From SZUA-229 sp041589175 (GTDB taxonomy: Bacteria > Pseudomonadota > Gammaproteobacteria > SZUA-229), in assembly GCA_041589175.1 (NCBI GenBank), contig JBFHWF010000033.1, positions 1-23,815 of the forward strand: a stretch of DNA of 23,815 nucleotides. Reading direction: 5' to 3'. Positions within the stretch are counted from its first letter, which is position 1. Each line of letters begins with the position of its first letter. The notes beneath the pieces are model-generated. The model had not been told where the DNA came from and did no database searches. It was given only the letters and a program-made list of their open reading frames with translations. The translations under genes and the position numbers were made by a program. Below, piece after piece: positions 15,028-22,784 of the stretch.

Positions 15028-15300
15028 CTAGTGATGGCGAATCAGTCCATTACGCTCGATAACTCGATAGATTTTATTACCTATGTTGCCTAGTCGATGC
15101 AGGTCACCCAGGTTAGGCACCTCACCCTGTTTAAGACGAGATTCCCACTCGTTGAGTTGCATATCCAGGAATTCCAGTAGTTTCATAGAGCATCCATTAC
15201 AGTTGCCATTGCATATTGTCGATTCTGGTTTATCGAATGGCATCGACCGTCGTATCTGAGATATAAGTGAAAGCATGGCCTGAGGCGTTCTAGGTTTCAT
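15028..15300 (-). CDS. Small conserved-looking protein with a CxxxCxxC motif
   Basis: I do not recognise a named family. The 90-residue product is basic at the N-terminus, then has CNGNCNGC (Cys30, Cys34, Cys37), followed by a charged, probably helical C-terminal half (KLLEFLDMQLNEWESRLKQG and LHRLGNIGNKIYRVIERNGL). The C-x3-C-x2-C spacing equals that of a radical-SAM cluster loop but the protein is far too short for that fold; a bound iron-sulfur cluster or zinc is possible. It has no signal peptide or membrane segment. It converges with recN and lies 48 bp downstream of the ArsJ-like gene. Codon use looks like the neighbours, so it is probably a real gene. Confidence 0.65.
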   Translation of the reverse strand: MKPRTPQAMLSLISQIRRSMPFDKPESTICNGNCNGCSMKLLEFLDMQLNEWESRLKQGEVPNLGDLHRLGNIGNKIYRVIERNGLIRHH

Positions 15301-15348
15301 TAATCAACATTAACACAGGTGTAATCTTATATATTGCTTTGGATCAAA

Positions 15349-16569
15349 TCAGGTTTCGACCTGCTTTAACCACTTCGTCGATATGAGTGCAAGTAGTATC
15401 AGCAGCATCGAAACCCATAAGCACCCTGTCAAACCTGCGTACTGATAAGAAAGCCCAGACAGGATTGTGCCTGAAAGTCTGCCCGCCGCATTAGCCATGT
15501 AATAAAAGCCAACATTATGTGACACTTTATCGTGTTCGGACCAGGCAACTATAAGGAATGAATGCAAGGATGAATTGATGGCGAATACTACCGCGAAGAC
15601 AGCTAAGCCTGATAGCAGATATAATAAGGGTTGTTCAACCAGCATCAAGCTAAGTGTTAATAATCCAGTAACAATCAGTAAGGCATTAACGACAATAATT
15701 GCAGTGGTAGTGTCGGGTCCTTGACCTGTATGAAAACGACGCAATATACGTGGTGATATTGACTGCACGAATCCATATAGAATAATCCATATTGCGAAAA
15801 ATGCTCCTACAGAAGAGTGTTCCCAGTTCAGTTGAGAACCAAGGTATATGGGAAGGCCAACAACAAACCAGGCATCACGCGATGCGAAAAGAAACAGCCG
15901 TGCGAGTGATAGTCGATTTATTCGCTGATCACGAGAAAAAATCTGTTTAAATTTGCTTTTTTTCTCGAGCTTGCCAATAGACGATGGCAATAATACGAAA
16001 CTAATAAGCAATACAACAAGCAACAGACTTGCAAGGATATAAAGTGCTCCTGTGAATCCCGCCACGCTCAAAAGCAGGCCACCCAGAAAAAAGCCGGCAC
16101 CTTTTAGTGCGTTCTTCGAGCCAGTAAGAAGTGCTACCCAGCGAAAAAGCCGGTTACCTGCGTTGTGCTGTGTAAGGTCATCAGGTAATAAATAACGTAC
16201 GCTTGCTTTGGCACTCATTTTATTGAGGTCTTTTGCGATTCCTGAGATAGCCTGTACAAACATAACGTATACGACACTCAGATATGCATCAGGTACCGTT
16301 AACATAAACAATGCAAGTATCTGTAGGAGCATGCCGCTATATAGTGTGGTATTAAGCCCAAAACGCGCCCCAAGCCAGCCACCTAACAGATTAGTGACAA
16401 TGCCAAAGAATTCATAGAACAAGAACAAGGAAGCGATTGTTAGTGGTGCATAACCCAGCTGGTGAAAATAGAGCACGATGAGCATACGGATCGCACCATC
16501 AGTGAGCGTAAAACCCCAGTACGCTCCTGTGATGACCGCGTAATTTCGGATTGAATGGTGTTGCTGCAT
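15349..16569 (-). CDS. arsJ: MFS transporter, ArsJ type (organoarsenical exporter family)
   Basis: A 406-residue inner-membrane protein with about twelve hydrophobic segments. The sequence follows the ArsJ family: YWGFTLTDGAIRMLIVLYFH, FFGIVTNLLGGWLGARFGLN, QAISGIAKDLNKMSAKASV, WVALLTGSKNALKGAGFFLGGLLL, and LFLFASRDAWFVVGLPIYL. ArsJ exports 1-arseno-3-phosphoglycerate made by a partner glyceraldehyde-3-phosphate dehydrogenase encoded beside it in ars operons. No such dehydrogenase, arsR, arsC or arsB is seen here; the neighbours are a GGDEF protein and the Cys-motif protein. The family assignment is from recalled sequence similarity; the substrate in this organism is uncertain. No clear Shine-Dalgarno precedes the ATG. 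Confidence 0.75.
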   Translation of the reverse strand: MQQHHSIRNYAVITGAYWGFTLTDGAIRMLIVLYFHQLGYAPLTIASLFLFYEFFGIVTNLLGGWLGARFGLNTTLYSGMLLQILALFMLTVPDAYLSVVYVMFVQAISGIAKDLNKMSAKASVRYLLPDDLTQHNAGNRLFRWVALLTGSKNALKGAGFFLGGLLLSVAGFTGALYILASLLLVVLLISFVLLPSSIGKLEKKSKFKQIFSRDQRINRLSLARLFLFASRDAWFVVGLPIYLGSQLNWEHSSVGAFFAIWIILYGFVQSISPRILRRFHTGQGPDTTTAIIVVNALLIVTGLLTLSLMLVEQPLLYLLSGLAVFAVVFAINSSLHSFLIVAWSEHDKVSHNVGFYYMANAAGRLSGTILSGLSYQYAGLTGCLWVSMLLILLALISTKWLKQVET

Positions 16570-16591
16570 AAGGGATTAACTCAATACATTA

Positions 16592-18289
16592 CTACAGACT
16601 AACTTTTACTGAGTTACAGCCATTCTCCTTGGCAACGAAAAGCCCCATGTCTGCTTTTCGCATGAGCGTAGAAATATCTTCTGATGGATCAGAAACAATA
16701 GTAAGACCGATGCTAGCAGTCGTGATAAGAGCCTGTCCCTGATAGTTTAAGCTGATACGAGATATTTTCTCTCTGATTGTTTCAGCTTTGGCTTTAGCGC
16801 CATTAAGATCAGTTTCATCCATTAAAACCACGAAGCCCTCTTTTCCATAGCGTCCTAGAATATCATTGGGGGTGAGTTCGTTCATGATGACTCTGGAAAC
16901 TGCCTTATACATAAGTGTCGCAGCATCACGTCCAATCGTATCTGTGATTTCATGCAGATTGTCCACGTCCACGATAAACATCGAACATTCTCTTGGTTTA
17001 CCGAGTTTTTCAAGTACGGGTTGTATCATCGTAACAAACTGATCACGACTATAGAGAGTTAACTGGTTTGCAGATTTGCCAGATGACAAGCGCTTGATTT
17101 CATCCTGTAATCGAGCCTGACGTAATATGCCCATACAATTAAAGACAATGCTGGACATCAGTTTTACATCCTGATTATCGAATAATAGTGTTTCCCTGAA
17201 GAATGTCACGATGCCAACGGCTTTCTGATTTGTTATAACGGGAACATCCAGGCGTTGTATAGACTGTGCAACATCAGAGCCACTTCCACTCAAGTGGTTC
17301 TGTTTGCTTAAACTTGCCACACGTGATGAAAAAACATCTTTGATTCGTGGGCTGCCCCAACCTAGAGATTGCGCATGTATATATTCATCATCGCCCATAG
17401 TTGCAATTTTTTTCAGCGTTCTATCCTGTAGCATGCCTACTGCCGCGGCATCAAATTCTATGCGCTCGTTAATGAATAGCAGCATGTTTTTAAATAGCTG
17501 GTCGACATCGGAGGTCGGTTTTACTTGTGATTGAACATCTCTGAGTATCTGTTCCCAGTCATGGGTTGGTGACTGTTCATTAAGTGGCAAAGTATTAATC
17601 GCAAGTTCTGCCTCTATCTCATGAGATTCAATCTCTGAAGGCAGTAATTCATCAGCATTAATATCATCGAATGTTTTAGAATCTGTATGATGACTCGCCG
17701 GGGCTATGATTTCTTTGAAACTGATAAAGCCGATGGCAATACTGGAAATTAGTACGCCAGCAATCGCTGTTAAATATAGATAATTTTGTGTTGTAAACAC
17801 ATAAAGAAGTGCAATAAGCGTAATCAGGCAGGCAGAGGAAAGATAAATTGCAAATTTAAAAAATCGCTGATGAAGAAAAATACTAATGCATAAGCCAGTT
17901 ATGAACAGTGTGGATGAGATACCTTTAAGAAGATCATTTGATGAGTTGTTTACCGGGCTGTTTGCTGATAGTTGTGTGAGCATATCATGCAGCGCAAATG
18001 ACCAGCTGCTGAAGACCATCACAAAAACAACGGGGACAATTGATTTATCAATCAGATCAGAATCTGTCTTGTGAATGACTGCTAATGCAATTAGTGAAAT
18101 TAATATGGGTAGAAATTCAGCAATAGAATAGATATCAAAATCTACCGGAGGCTTAAATAACCATGCTCCACATATTACAGCGATCGCTGTAATTAGAAAT
18201 GATAGTATTGCTCGACTCGAATATTTTGCAGGCGCCTCAATGGGGCCTGCAAAATATTTATCTTCATTATAGTTATTAGAATCTTGCAA
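16592..18289 (-). CDS. Membrane GAF-GGDEF protein with degenerate GGDEF motif
   Basis: A 565-residue signalling protein. It has six likely membrane helices in the first 195 residues, an acidic linker, a GAF-like domain (about 250-395), then a GGDEF domain (about 410-565) recognised by SMFIVDVDNLHEITDTIG, ILGRYGKEGFVVLMDE, ASIGLTIV and KADMGLFVAKENGCNSV. The signature GG(D/E)EF is replaced by GKEGF at 482-486: the second Gly and the fourth-position Glu are lost while the third-position Glu remains. Diguanylate cyclase activity is therefore doubtful; it may be a receptor or scaffold. The start is TTG, chosen because GGGAG lies eight bases upstream and no ATG fits. It is downstream of fabH, the VOC gene and the lipoprotein gene on the same strand. 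Confidence 0.85.
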   Translation of the reverse strand: MQDSNNYNEDKYFAGPIEAPAKYSSRAILSFLITAIAVICGAWLFKPPVDFDIYSIAEFLPILISLIALAVIHKTDSDLIDKSIVPVVFVMVFSSWSFALHDMLTQLSANSPVNNSSNDLLKGISSTLFITGLCISIFLHQRFFKFAIYLSSACLITLIALLYVFTTQNYLYLTAIAGVLISSIAIGFISFKEIIAPASHHTDSKTFDDINADELLPSEIESHEIEAELAINTLPLNEQSPTHDWEQILRDVQSQVKPTSDVDQLFKNMLLFINERIEFDAAAVGMLQDRTLKKIATMGDDEYIHAQSLGWGSPRIKDVFSSRVASLSKQNHLSGSGSDVAQSIQRLDVPVITNQKAVGIVTFFRETLLFDNQDVKLMSSIVFNCMGILRQARLQDEIKRLSSGKSANQLTLYSRDQFVTMIQPVLEKLGKPRECSMFIVDVDNLHEITDTIGRDAATLMYKAVSRVIMNELTPNDILGRYGKEGFVVLMDETDLNGAKAKAETIREKISRISLNYQGQALITTASIGLTIVSDPSEDISTLMRKADMGLFVAKENGCNSVKVSL

Positions 18290-18324
18290 TCTGGCTCTCC
18301 CTATCCCATGCTGTTATTTTTATA

Positions 18325-18672
18325 TCAGCTATTAGGAACCGATGTTGCGAGCTCTATACGAGCTATGATATCTGTCGGTTGATCGACATTCGTGAATATC
18401 TGCTTAAAGTTAGTCTGTAATTGACTGCCAAACACAGAACTGTCTTTATTACCCATTAACTGAGCGAGCGCATTGATATGCTCACCTTCACCTTTAGCTG
18501 CCTCATGACGAATGGCGATATAGCGCTTCGATACAAACTCATTAACCGTAACGTCAGGTGTCACTGCATCAAGGGTAGAACTGGTGCTTGAGGTAATGTC
18601 AGTGATAGCGGTACAGGCTGATAATGAGCCTGCGAGGATAGCGCTTAGGATCGTGATATTGAGTGTTTTCAT
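18325..18672 (-). CDS. DUF3015-like lipoprotein
   Basis: A 115-residue predicted outer- or inner-membrane lipoprotein. MKTLNITILSAILAGSLSAC is a signal peptide with lipobox LSAC and Cys20 as the lipidated residue. The mature part carries FVSKRYIAIRHEAAKGEGEHINALAQLMG and LQTNFKQIFTN, which resemble the DUF3015 family, whose role is unknown. An upstream GTG (18681) is in frame, but AGGTGA is correctly placed for the ATG at 18672, so that start is preferred. It lies 15 bp after the VOC gene, probably in one transcript with fabH upstream. Confidence 0.75.
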   Translation of the reverse strand: MKTLNITILSAILAGSLSACTAITDITSSTSSTLDAVTPDVTVNEFVSKRYIAIRHEAAKGEGEHINALAQLMGNKDSSVFGSQLQTNFKQIFTNVDQPTDIIARIELATSVPNS

Positions 18673-18687
18673 AGGATTCACCTGCTG

Positions 18688-19071
18688 TTATGCCTGATTG
18701 CCCAGAACTTGCTCACCAACCGATATGGTATTGCCTTCAGGGTCATTAATATAAAACTGCTTCATGCCATATGCGGTTTGCTGAATACTGCCCGTTGTGT
18801 ATCCACGAGCACGTATGTACTGGTGAAGCGTGGTTATGTCATTAGTATAGTAATGTAAAATTATACTGTCACTGATTGCTTTGTTTGTACCTGATTTATC
18901 TGTACATTGCAACATCAGGAAAGTACTGTCTGATTTGAGATACACCCACTTCAGCGCGCCGTCTTTTGACTGCTGCTGCACGGGGACATAACGGAAAGCT
19001 TGCTGATAGAACTCGAGGGTTTCTTCGAGGTGTTCACATTGTATGACAGGAACCAGCGAATTGAGCTTCAC
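18688..19071 (-). CDS. VOC-superfamily (glyoxalase-like) protein
   Basis: A 127-residue single-domain member of the vicinal-oxygen-chelate fold. The N-terminal VPVIQCEHLEETLEFYQQAF matches the first beta-alpha module (VxDxxxSxxFYxxxL type), and the C-terminal YGMKQFYINDPEGNTISVGEQ matches the closing strand in which a Glu often binds metal. Members include dioxygenases, lyases and resistance proteins, and the substrate cannot be told. The start is GTG, four bases after the fabH stop, so it is likely cotranscribed and translationally coupled with fabH. Confidence 0.82.
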   Translation of the reverse strand: MKLNSLVPVIQCEHLEETLEFYQQAFRYVPVQQQSKDGALKWVYLKSDSTFLMLQCTDKSGTNKAISDSIILHYYTNDITTLHQYIRARGYTTGSIQQTAYGMKQFYINDPEGNTISVGEQVLGNQA

Positions 19072-19075
19072 GGCT

Positions 19076-20044
19076 TTACCAGGTTAGCAAAACCGCGCCC
19101 CAGGTAAAGCCTCCGCCAAATGCTTCCAGCATAACGGTTTCACCTGGTTTGATACGACCTTCTCTCACAGCTGTATCCAGTGCCAAAGGTACAGATGCAG
19201 CTGAGGTATTGCCGTGCTTGTCGACTGTAACAACGACATGGTCCGGTTTAAGGCCAAGCTTTTTTCCTGTGGCATTAATGATTCGAATATTGGCCTGATG
19301 TGGTACCAGCCAGTCTATATCCGATTTCTTCATTTTATTAGCTTCGAGCGTCTCGTCGACGATTCGACCCAGTGTGTTAACGGCCATTTTGAATACTTCA
19401 TTACCTTTCATGGTAATGTGGGCACCTTCTTCGCGGAATCGTTGCTGATTACGCGATATACCATTTGGCACATTGAGCAGATGCTCATAACTTCCATCAG
19501 CATGAAGATGTGATGAATGTATACCAGGTGTTTCACTCGCCTGAACAATGACAGCACCTGCACCATCTCCAAATAACACACAGGTACTACGATCCGTCCA
19601 GTCCAGGATACGGGATAAAGTTTCTGCGCCAACAACCAGTGCGCATTTAGCGCTACCCGCACGTATGAAGTTATCAGCAATACCAAGTGCATAAACAAAA
19701 CCGGTGCACACGGCCTGAACATCGAATGCGGCGCAACCATGAATATCCAGACTCTTTTGTAACAGGCAGGCGGTACTCGGAAATACCTGATCTGGCGTTG
19801 TTGTTGCAACTATGATGAGGTCAATATCTTCCTTGTTGATACCAGCTGCATCAATCGCATTTAGTGCAGCCTGTTCAGCCAGGTCACAGGTGGACTGATC
19901 ATCCGCTGCAATATGACGTTGTTTGATTCCCGTACGTTCCTGAATCCACTGGTCAGTGGTTTCGACAATGGTTTCCATCTCTGCGTTGGTTAACACGCGT
20001 TCTGGTAAGTAACTTCCGGTGCCTGTTATACGTGCATATTTCAA
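19076..20044 (-). CDS. fabH: Beta-ketoacyl-ACP synthase III
   Basis: Condenses acetyl-CoA with malonyl-ACP to start type II fatty-acid synthesis. The 322-residue protein has the catalytic triad Cys113 (AVCTGF), His249 (VPHQANIR) and Asn279 (HGNTSAAS), and the opening ITGTGSYLPERVLTN. The start is TTG: the usual start position holds TTG, and the in-frame codons upstream give no ATG or GTG. It follows plsX by 14 bp in the yceD-rpmF-plsX-fabH order known from E. coli. After fabH one would expect fabD, fabG, acpP and fabF; instead VOC, lipoprotein and GGDEF genes follow. Confidence 0.97.
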   Translation of the reverse strand: MKYARITGTGSYLPERVLTNAEMETIVETTDQWIQERTGIKQRHIAADDQSTCDLAEQAALNAIDAAGINKEDIDLIIVATTTPDQVFPSTACLLQKSLDIHGCAAFDVQAVCTGFVYALGIADNFIRAGSAKCALVVGAETLSRILDWTDRSTCVLFGDGAGAVIVQASETPGIHSSHLHADGSYEHLLNVPNGISRNQQRFREEGAHITMKGNEVFKMAVNTLGRIVDETLEANKMKKSDIDWLVPHQANIRIINATGKKLGLKPDHVVVTVDKHGNTSAASVPLALDTAVREGRIKPGETVMLEAFGGGFTWGAVLLTW

Positions 20045-20058
20045 AATGTGTCTCTCTA

Positions 20059-21099
20059 TTATGACAGAACTGACTCATCAGCCTGTTTATCAAGAATACT
20101 ATCCAGTTGACTATCAATACGCTGAGGAACAGATTTTTGAGCCTCTAGAATCGCAACCTCAATAGCTTTACCAAAGGCATAACTATCGGCACCACCATGG
20201 CTCTTAATGACGATGTCTTTGAGACCAAGCAGGCTAGCACCATTATATCGACGGTGATCTACACGCTTTTTAAATGATTTGAGTACAGGCATGGCAATCA
20301 GACCAATGAGCCTGGTAAAGGCATTACGGTTGAACTCTTCCCGCATGTAATGGGTGATCATTTTTGCTACACCCTCGGTACTTTTCAAAGAGATGTTACC
20401 GACAAAACCATCACAAACAACAACATCAACCGAGCCATTGTAAATGTCATCACCCTCAACATAGCCAATGTAGTTTAGTGGGCTATTCTTAATAAGTGGG
20501 TCTGCTGCTTTTACCTGAGCATTACCCTTCATTGCTTCAGAGCCAACATTCAGCAGGCCGACTCTTGGGTTTTCGACATTGTCCACTGCAGATGCTGTAA
20601 CTGCACCCATAACGGCAAACTGAAACAGGTGCTCTGCACTGGAATCTACATTTGCGCCAAGATCAAGCATATGCGTATGCCCTTTCATATTGGGCAGAGT
20701 TGTCATAATTGCCGGTCGATCTATGCCAGGTAATGTTTTAAGTACAAACTTGGCTGTCGCCATCAGTGCACCCGTATTACCTGCACTCACAGCTGCGTTT
20801 GCTTTACCTTCAGCTACAAGGTTTATCGCAACGCGCATAGAGGAATCTTTCTTCTTACGTAGTGCCTGAGAAGGCGATTCGTCCATTAATACGATTTCGC
20901 TGGCATGCTGGATCGTTAAACGCTCTGAGTCGGGTACTTTGAGATTGTCTAACTGTGCCTGAATATCATCCTCTATGCCAACCAGGATGAGTTTGATATC
21001 CGAATATTTGCTGAGTATATGAGATGCTGCACTGACGGTGACTTCAGGTCCAAAGTCGCCACCCATGGCGTCAATAGCAATTATTGGGGAGTCAGGCAT
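20059..21099 (-). CDS. plsX: Phosphate acyltransferase PlsX
   Basis: Makes acyl-phosphate from acyl-ACP, the donor for PlsY in phospholipid synthesis. The ATG at 21099 gives 346 residues starting MPDSPIIAIDAMGGDFGP, the family N-terminus; the frame runs 31 codons further upstream but that part is not conserved. Other family segments are AVSAGNTGALMATAKFVLK, LPNMKGHTHMLDLGANVD, GLLNVGSEAMKGN, VDVVVCDGFVGNISLKSTEG and GLKDIVIKSHGGAD. It sits between rpmF (158 bp upstream, with a possible promoter) and fabH. The Shine-Dalgarno is weak. Confidence 0.97.
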   Translation of the reverse strand: MPDSPIIAIDAMGGDFGPEVTVSAASHILSKYSDIKLILVGIEDDIQAQLDNLKVPDSERLTIQHASEIVLMDESPSQALRKKKDSSMRVAINLVAEGKANAAVSAGNTGALMATAKFVLKTLPGIDRPAIMTTLPNMKGHTHMLDLGANVDSSAEHLFQFAVMGAVTASAVDNVENPRVGLLNVGSEAMKGNAQVKAADPLIKNSPLNYIGYVEGDDIYNGSVDVVVCDGFVGNISLKSTEGVAKMITHYMREEFNRNAFTRLIGLIAMPVLKSFKKRVDHRRYNGASLLGLKDIVIKSHGGADSYAFGKAIEVAILEAQKSVPQRIDSQLDSILDKQADESVLS

Positions 21100-21147
21100 G
21101 AGAATCTCTTTGGCGTGATGTATTAGGGCGTGCAGCGCCCGGGTGTA

Positions 21148-21153
21148 ATTATA
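21148..21153 (-). promoter_or_regulatory. Possible -10 element of plsX
   Basis: A perfect TATAAT on the minus strand, 48 bases before the plsX ATG, with a small GGGCG/CGCCC hairpin (21126-21140) between them. No matching -35 is visible, so this is tentative. Internal promoters before plsX are known in E. coli. Confidence 0.3.
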
Positions 21154-21195
21154 CTGGCAGATGTCTGTGCTCTGCCTGTACGACTTCGACAACAG

Positions 21196-21241
21196 CTAGC
21201 CCCGTGGCCTGAGAATCAGCTATAGCTATAGCCGGGGCTAG
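21196..21241. repeat. Inverted repeat in the rpmF-plsX gap
   Basis: CTAGCCCCG (21196-21204) and CGGGGCTAG (21233-21241) pair perfectly. The 28-base loop contains AGCTATAGCTATAGC, which can form its own small hairpin. No T-tract follows in either direction, so it is not a classical terminator; it could be an RNA processing or mRNA-stabilising structure after rpmF. Confidence 0.45.
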
Positions 21242-21257
21242 TCTGATTGTTGGCGAA

Positions 21258-21437
21258 TTAGTCGTCTTTAGAGGCGCTAATCTTGCGGCCCTTGAAGTAA
21301 CCATCTGGGCTTACGTGATGACGCAGATGCGTTTCGCCAGTTGTTTGCTCAACAGACAGAGTGGCACCAGTCAGTGCATCATGTGAACGACGCATACCGC
21401 GCTTAGAACGAGTTTTACGGTTTTGTTGTACCGCCAT
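21258..21437 (-). CDS. rpmF: Large-subunit ribosomal protein bL32
   Basis: A 59-residue protein of the 50S subunit. MAVQQNRKTRSKRGMRRSHD is the canonical L32 N-terminus, followed by the basic GYFKGRKI near the end. The start is this Met with GGAG six bases upstream; four extra in-frame codons upstream are not part of the family. The four-Cys zinc motif of some L32 proteins is absent, as usual for gammaproteobacteria. It is preceded by yceD, with a 34-bp gap. Confidence 0.98.
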   Translation of the reverse strand: MAVQQNRKTRSKRGMRRSHDALTGATLSVEQTTGETHLRHHVSPDGYFKGRKISASKDD

Positions 21438-21471
21438 GTCAATCTCCAATAAATCAATAGCTTAAAGCTGT

Positions 21472-21987
21472 TTACTTAAGTAAATCCTTAAGTGAGGCAA
21501 ACGGGTTATGCGTTTTTTCACCAGGATCAACTTCATCAGACTGCTCAGTACCCTGCTGTTGCGGAATATCGGCGCAGTCATAATCATGCATGGCTACCAG
21601 CGGTAGCGCCAGCAACAACTCATCTTCGAGCAGGTCGGCGATGTAGTTGCTTTCATCTTCAACCAGGTACGGCTCATATTCATCCGGTAGCTGGTCGATC
21701 TGTTTCTCATTAAGTACCAGACCCAGTTTGAAATCATGTTTTACCGGGTATTCCATCGGCTGCATGCAGCGTTGGCACCTGAGTGACAGACTGGTTTCGA
21801 TATGCCCTTCGATAAACGGTATATGCCCAGCCCTGTCAAATCGCAAACTGACTTCAACTTCCCCCGTAGTAGACAGTAAAGCATCATCAAGACGTTTTAA
21901 CTGATTTAACGGCCATTTTCCCTGAATTTCGAAGCCGTTGCGGGCTTTTTGCATGAAGTTCAGGTTAACAGGAATAGTCGGCTTCAT
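21472..21987 (-). CDS. yceD: YceD/DUF177 family protein (23S rRNA accumulation)
   Basis: A 171-residue protein linked in E. coli and plants to 23S rRNA accumulation, nearly always encoded just before rpmF. Family features are the strand-rich N-terminal half, SLSLRCQRCMQPMEYPV with a CxxC (possible zinc site), the acidic middle EYEPYLVEDESNYIADLLEDELLLALPL, and the C-terminal NPFASLKDLL. It heads the minus-strand yceD-rpmF-plsX-fabH transcript from a strong promoter at 22000-22028. No Shine-Dalgarno is visible and the leader would be only about five bases. Confidence 0.93.
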   Translation of the reverse strand: MKPTIPVNLNFMQKARNGFEIQGKWPLNQLKRLDDALLSTTGEVEVSLRFDRAGHIPFIEGHIETSLSLRCQRCMQPMEYPVKHDFKLGLVLNEKQIDQLPDEYEPYLVEDESNYIADLLEDELLLALPLVAMHDYDCADIPQQQGTEQSDEVDPGEKTHNPFASLKDLLK

Positions 21988-21999
21988 AATAAACGCGCG

Positions 22000-22028
22000 A
22001 TTTTAGCTATATTTACTGCTACTGTCAA
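22000..22028 (-). promoter_or_regulatory. Strong sigma-70 promoter of the yceD-rpmF-plsX-fabH unit
   Basis: On the minus strand TTGACA (plus 22023-22028), a 17-base spacer and TAAAAT (22000-22005): a perfect -35 and 5 of 6 at the -10. Twelve bases separate the -10 from the yceD ATG. Confidence 0.75.
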
Positions 22029-22151
22029 AAGAAATTCCTTTATTTTCAAGCATTTCCAGCCTGAGATCAAATCCACTGAATTTCGCCTTGAGTCCACCTC
22101 TGATACAGGTAATATGGCCGCAATCAGAAACAGCTATTTTAAGACTTTCGT

Positions 22152-22727
22152 ATGGATCTCGTTCTTGCTTCCAGCTCGCCATTTCGTCGGGCTTTACTCG
22201 ATAAATTACAGCTCGATTATATCACTGCATCACCGGAGATTGATGAAACTGCACGTCCTGGTGAAAGTATTGAGGCCATGGTATGCCGCCTTTCCAGATC
22301 CAAGGCGCAGGCACTATCCAGCCAATTTCCTGAGGCACTCATTATTGGCTCTGATCAGAGTGCTGCTATTGATGGCCAGCGTCTTGAAAAGCCGGGTAAC
22401 CATGAAACAGCAGTCAGGCAGTTACAGTCCGTTTCAGGTCGGGAAGTCACCTTCTATACAGGGCTCTGCCTCCTCAACACAGTAACCGGCGAGGATCAGG
22501 TTATATGTGATCCATTTATCGTGAGCTTTCGGCACTTGAGTACGAGTGAAATCGAAAACTACCTGCAAAAGGAACAACCCTATAACTGTGCGGGCAGCTT
22601 CAAATCAGAGGCCCTAGGGATTAGCCTGTTTGAAAGCCTGAAAGGCAGTGACCCTAATAGCCTGATTGGGCTGCCACTCATTGAGTTATGTCGAATGCTA
22701 CGAGAAAACGGTATGCCTGTGATTTAA
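22152..22727 (+). CDS. yceF: Maf-like nucleotide pyrophosphatase YceF
   Basis: A 191-residue house-cleaning hydrolase; the YceF subgroup prefers 7-methyl-GTP. LVLASSSPFRRALL (3-16) is the phosphate-binding start, GSDQ (66-69) carries the likely catalytic Asp68, and CAGSFKSEALGISLFESLKGSDPNSLIGLPL is the conserved C-terminal block. GSDQ and AGSFKSE favour YceF over the dTTP/UTP-type Maf. It is divergent from yceD with 164 bp between them, as in E. coli. No clear Shine-Dalgarno precedes the ATG. Confidence 0.93.
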   Translation: MDLVLASSSPFRRALLDKLQLDYITASPEIDETARPGESIEAMVCRLSRSKAQALSSQFPEALIIGSDQSAAIDGQRLEKPGNHETAVRQLQSVSGREVTFYTGLCLLNTVTGEDQVICDPFIVSFRHLSTSEIENYLQKEQPYNCAGSFKSEALGISLFESLKGSDPNSLIGLPLIELCRMLRENGMPVI

Positions 22728-22784
22728 CAGCGTTTTTAATAAGAACTGCTACACTTGTTGTGACTAGAATAACAATATTACGTC

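Noticed and set aside
21100..21192. The 31 extra codons upstream of plsX
   Set aside because: They precede the conserved family N-terminus, show no similarity to the family and overlap a possible promoter and hairpin.
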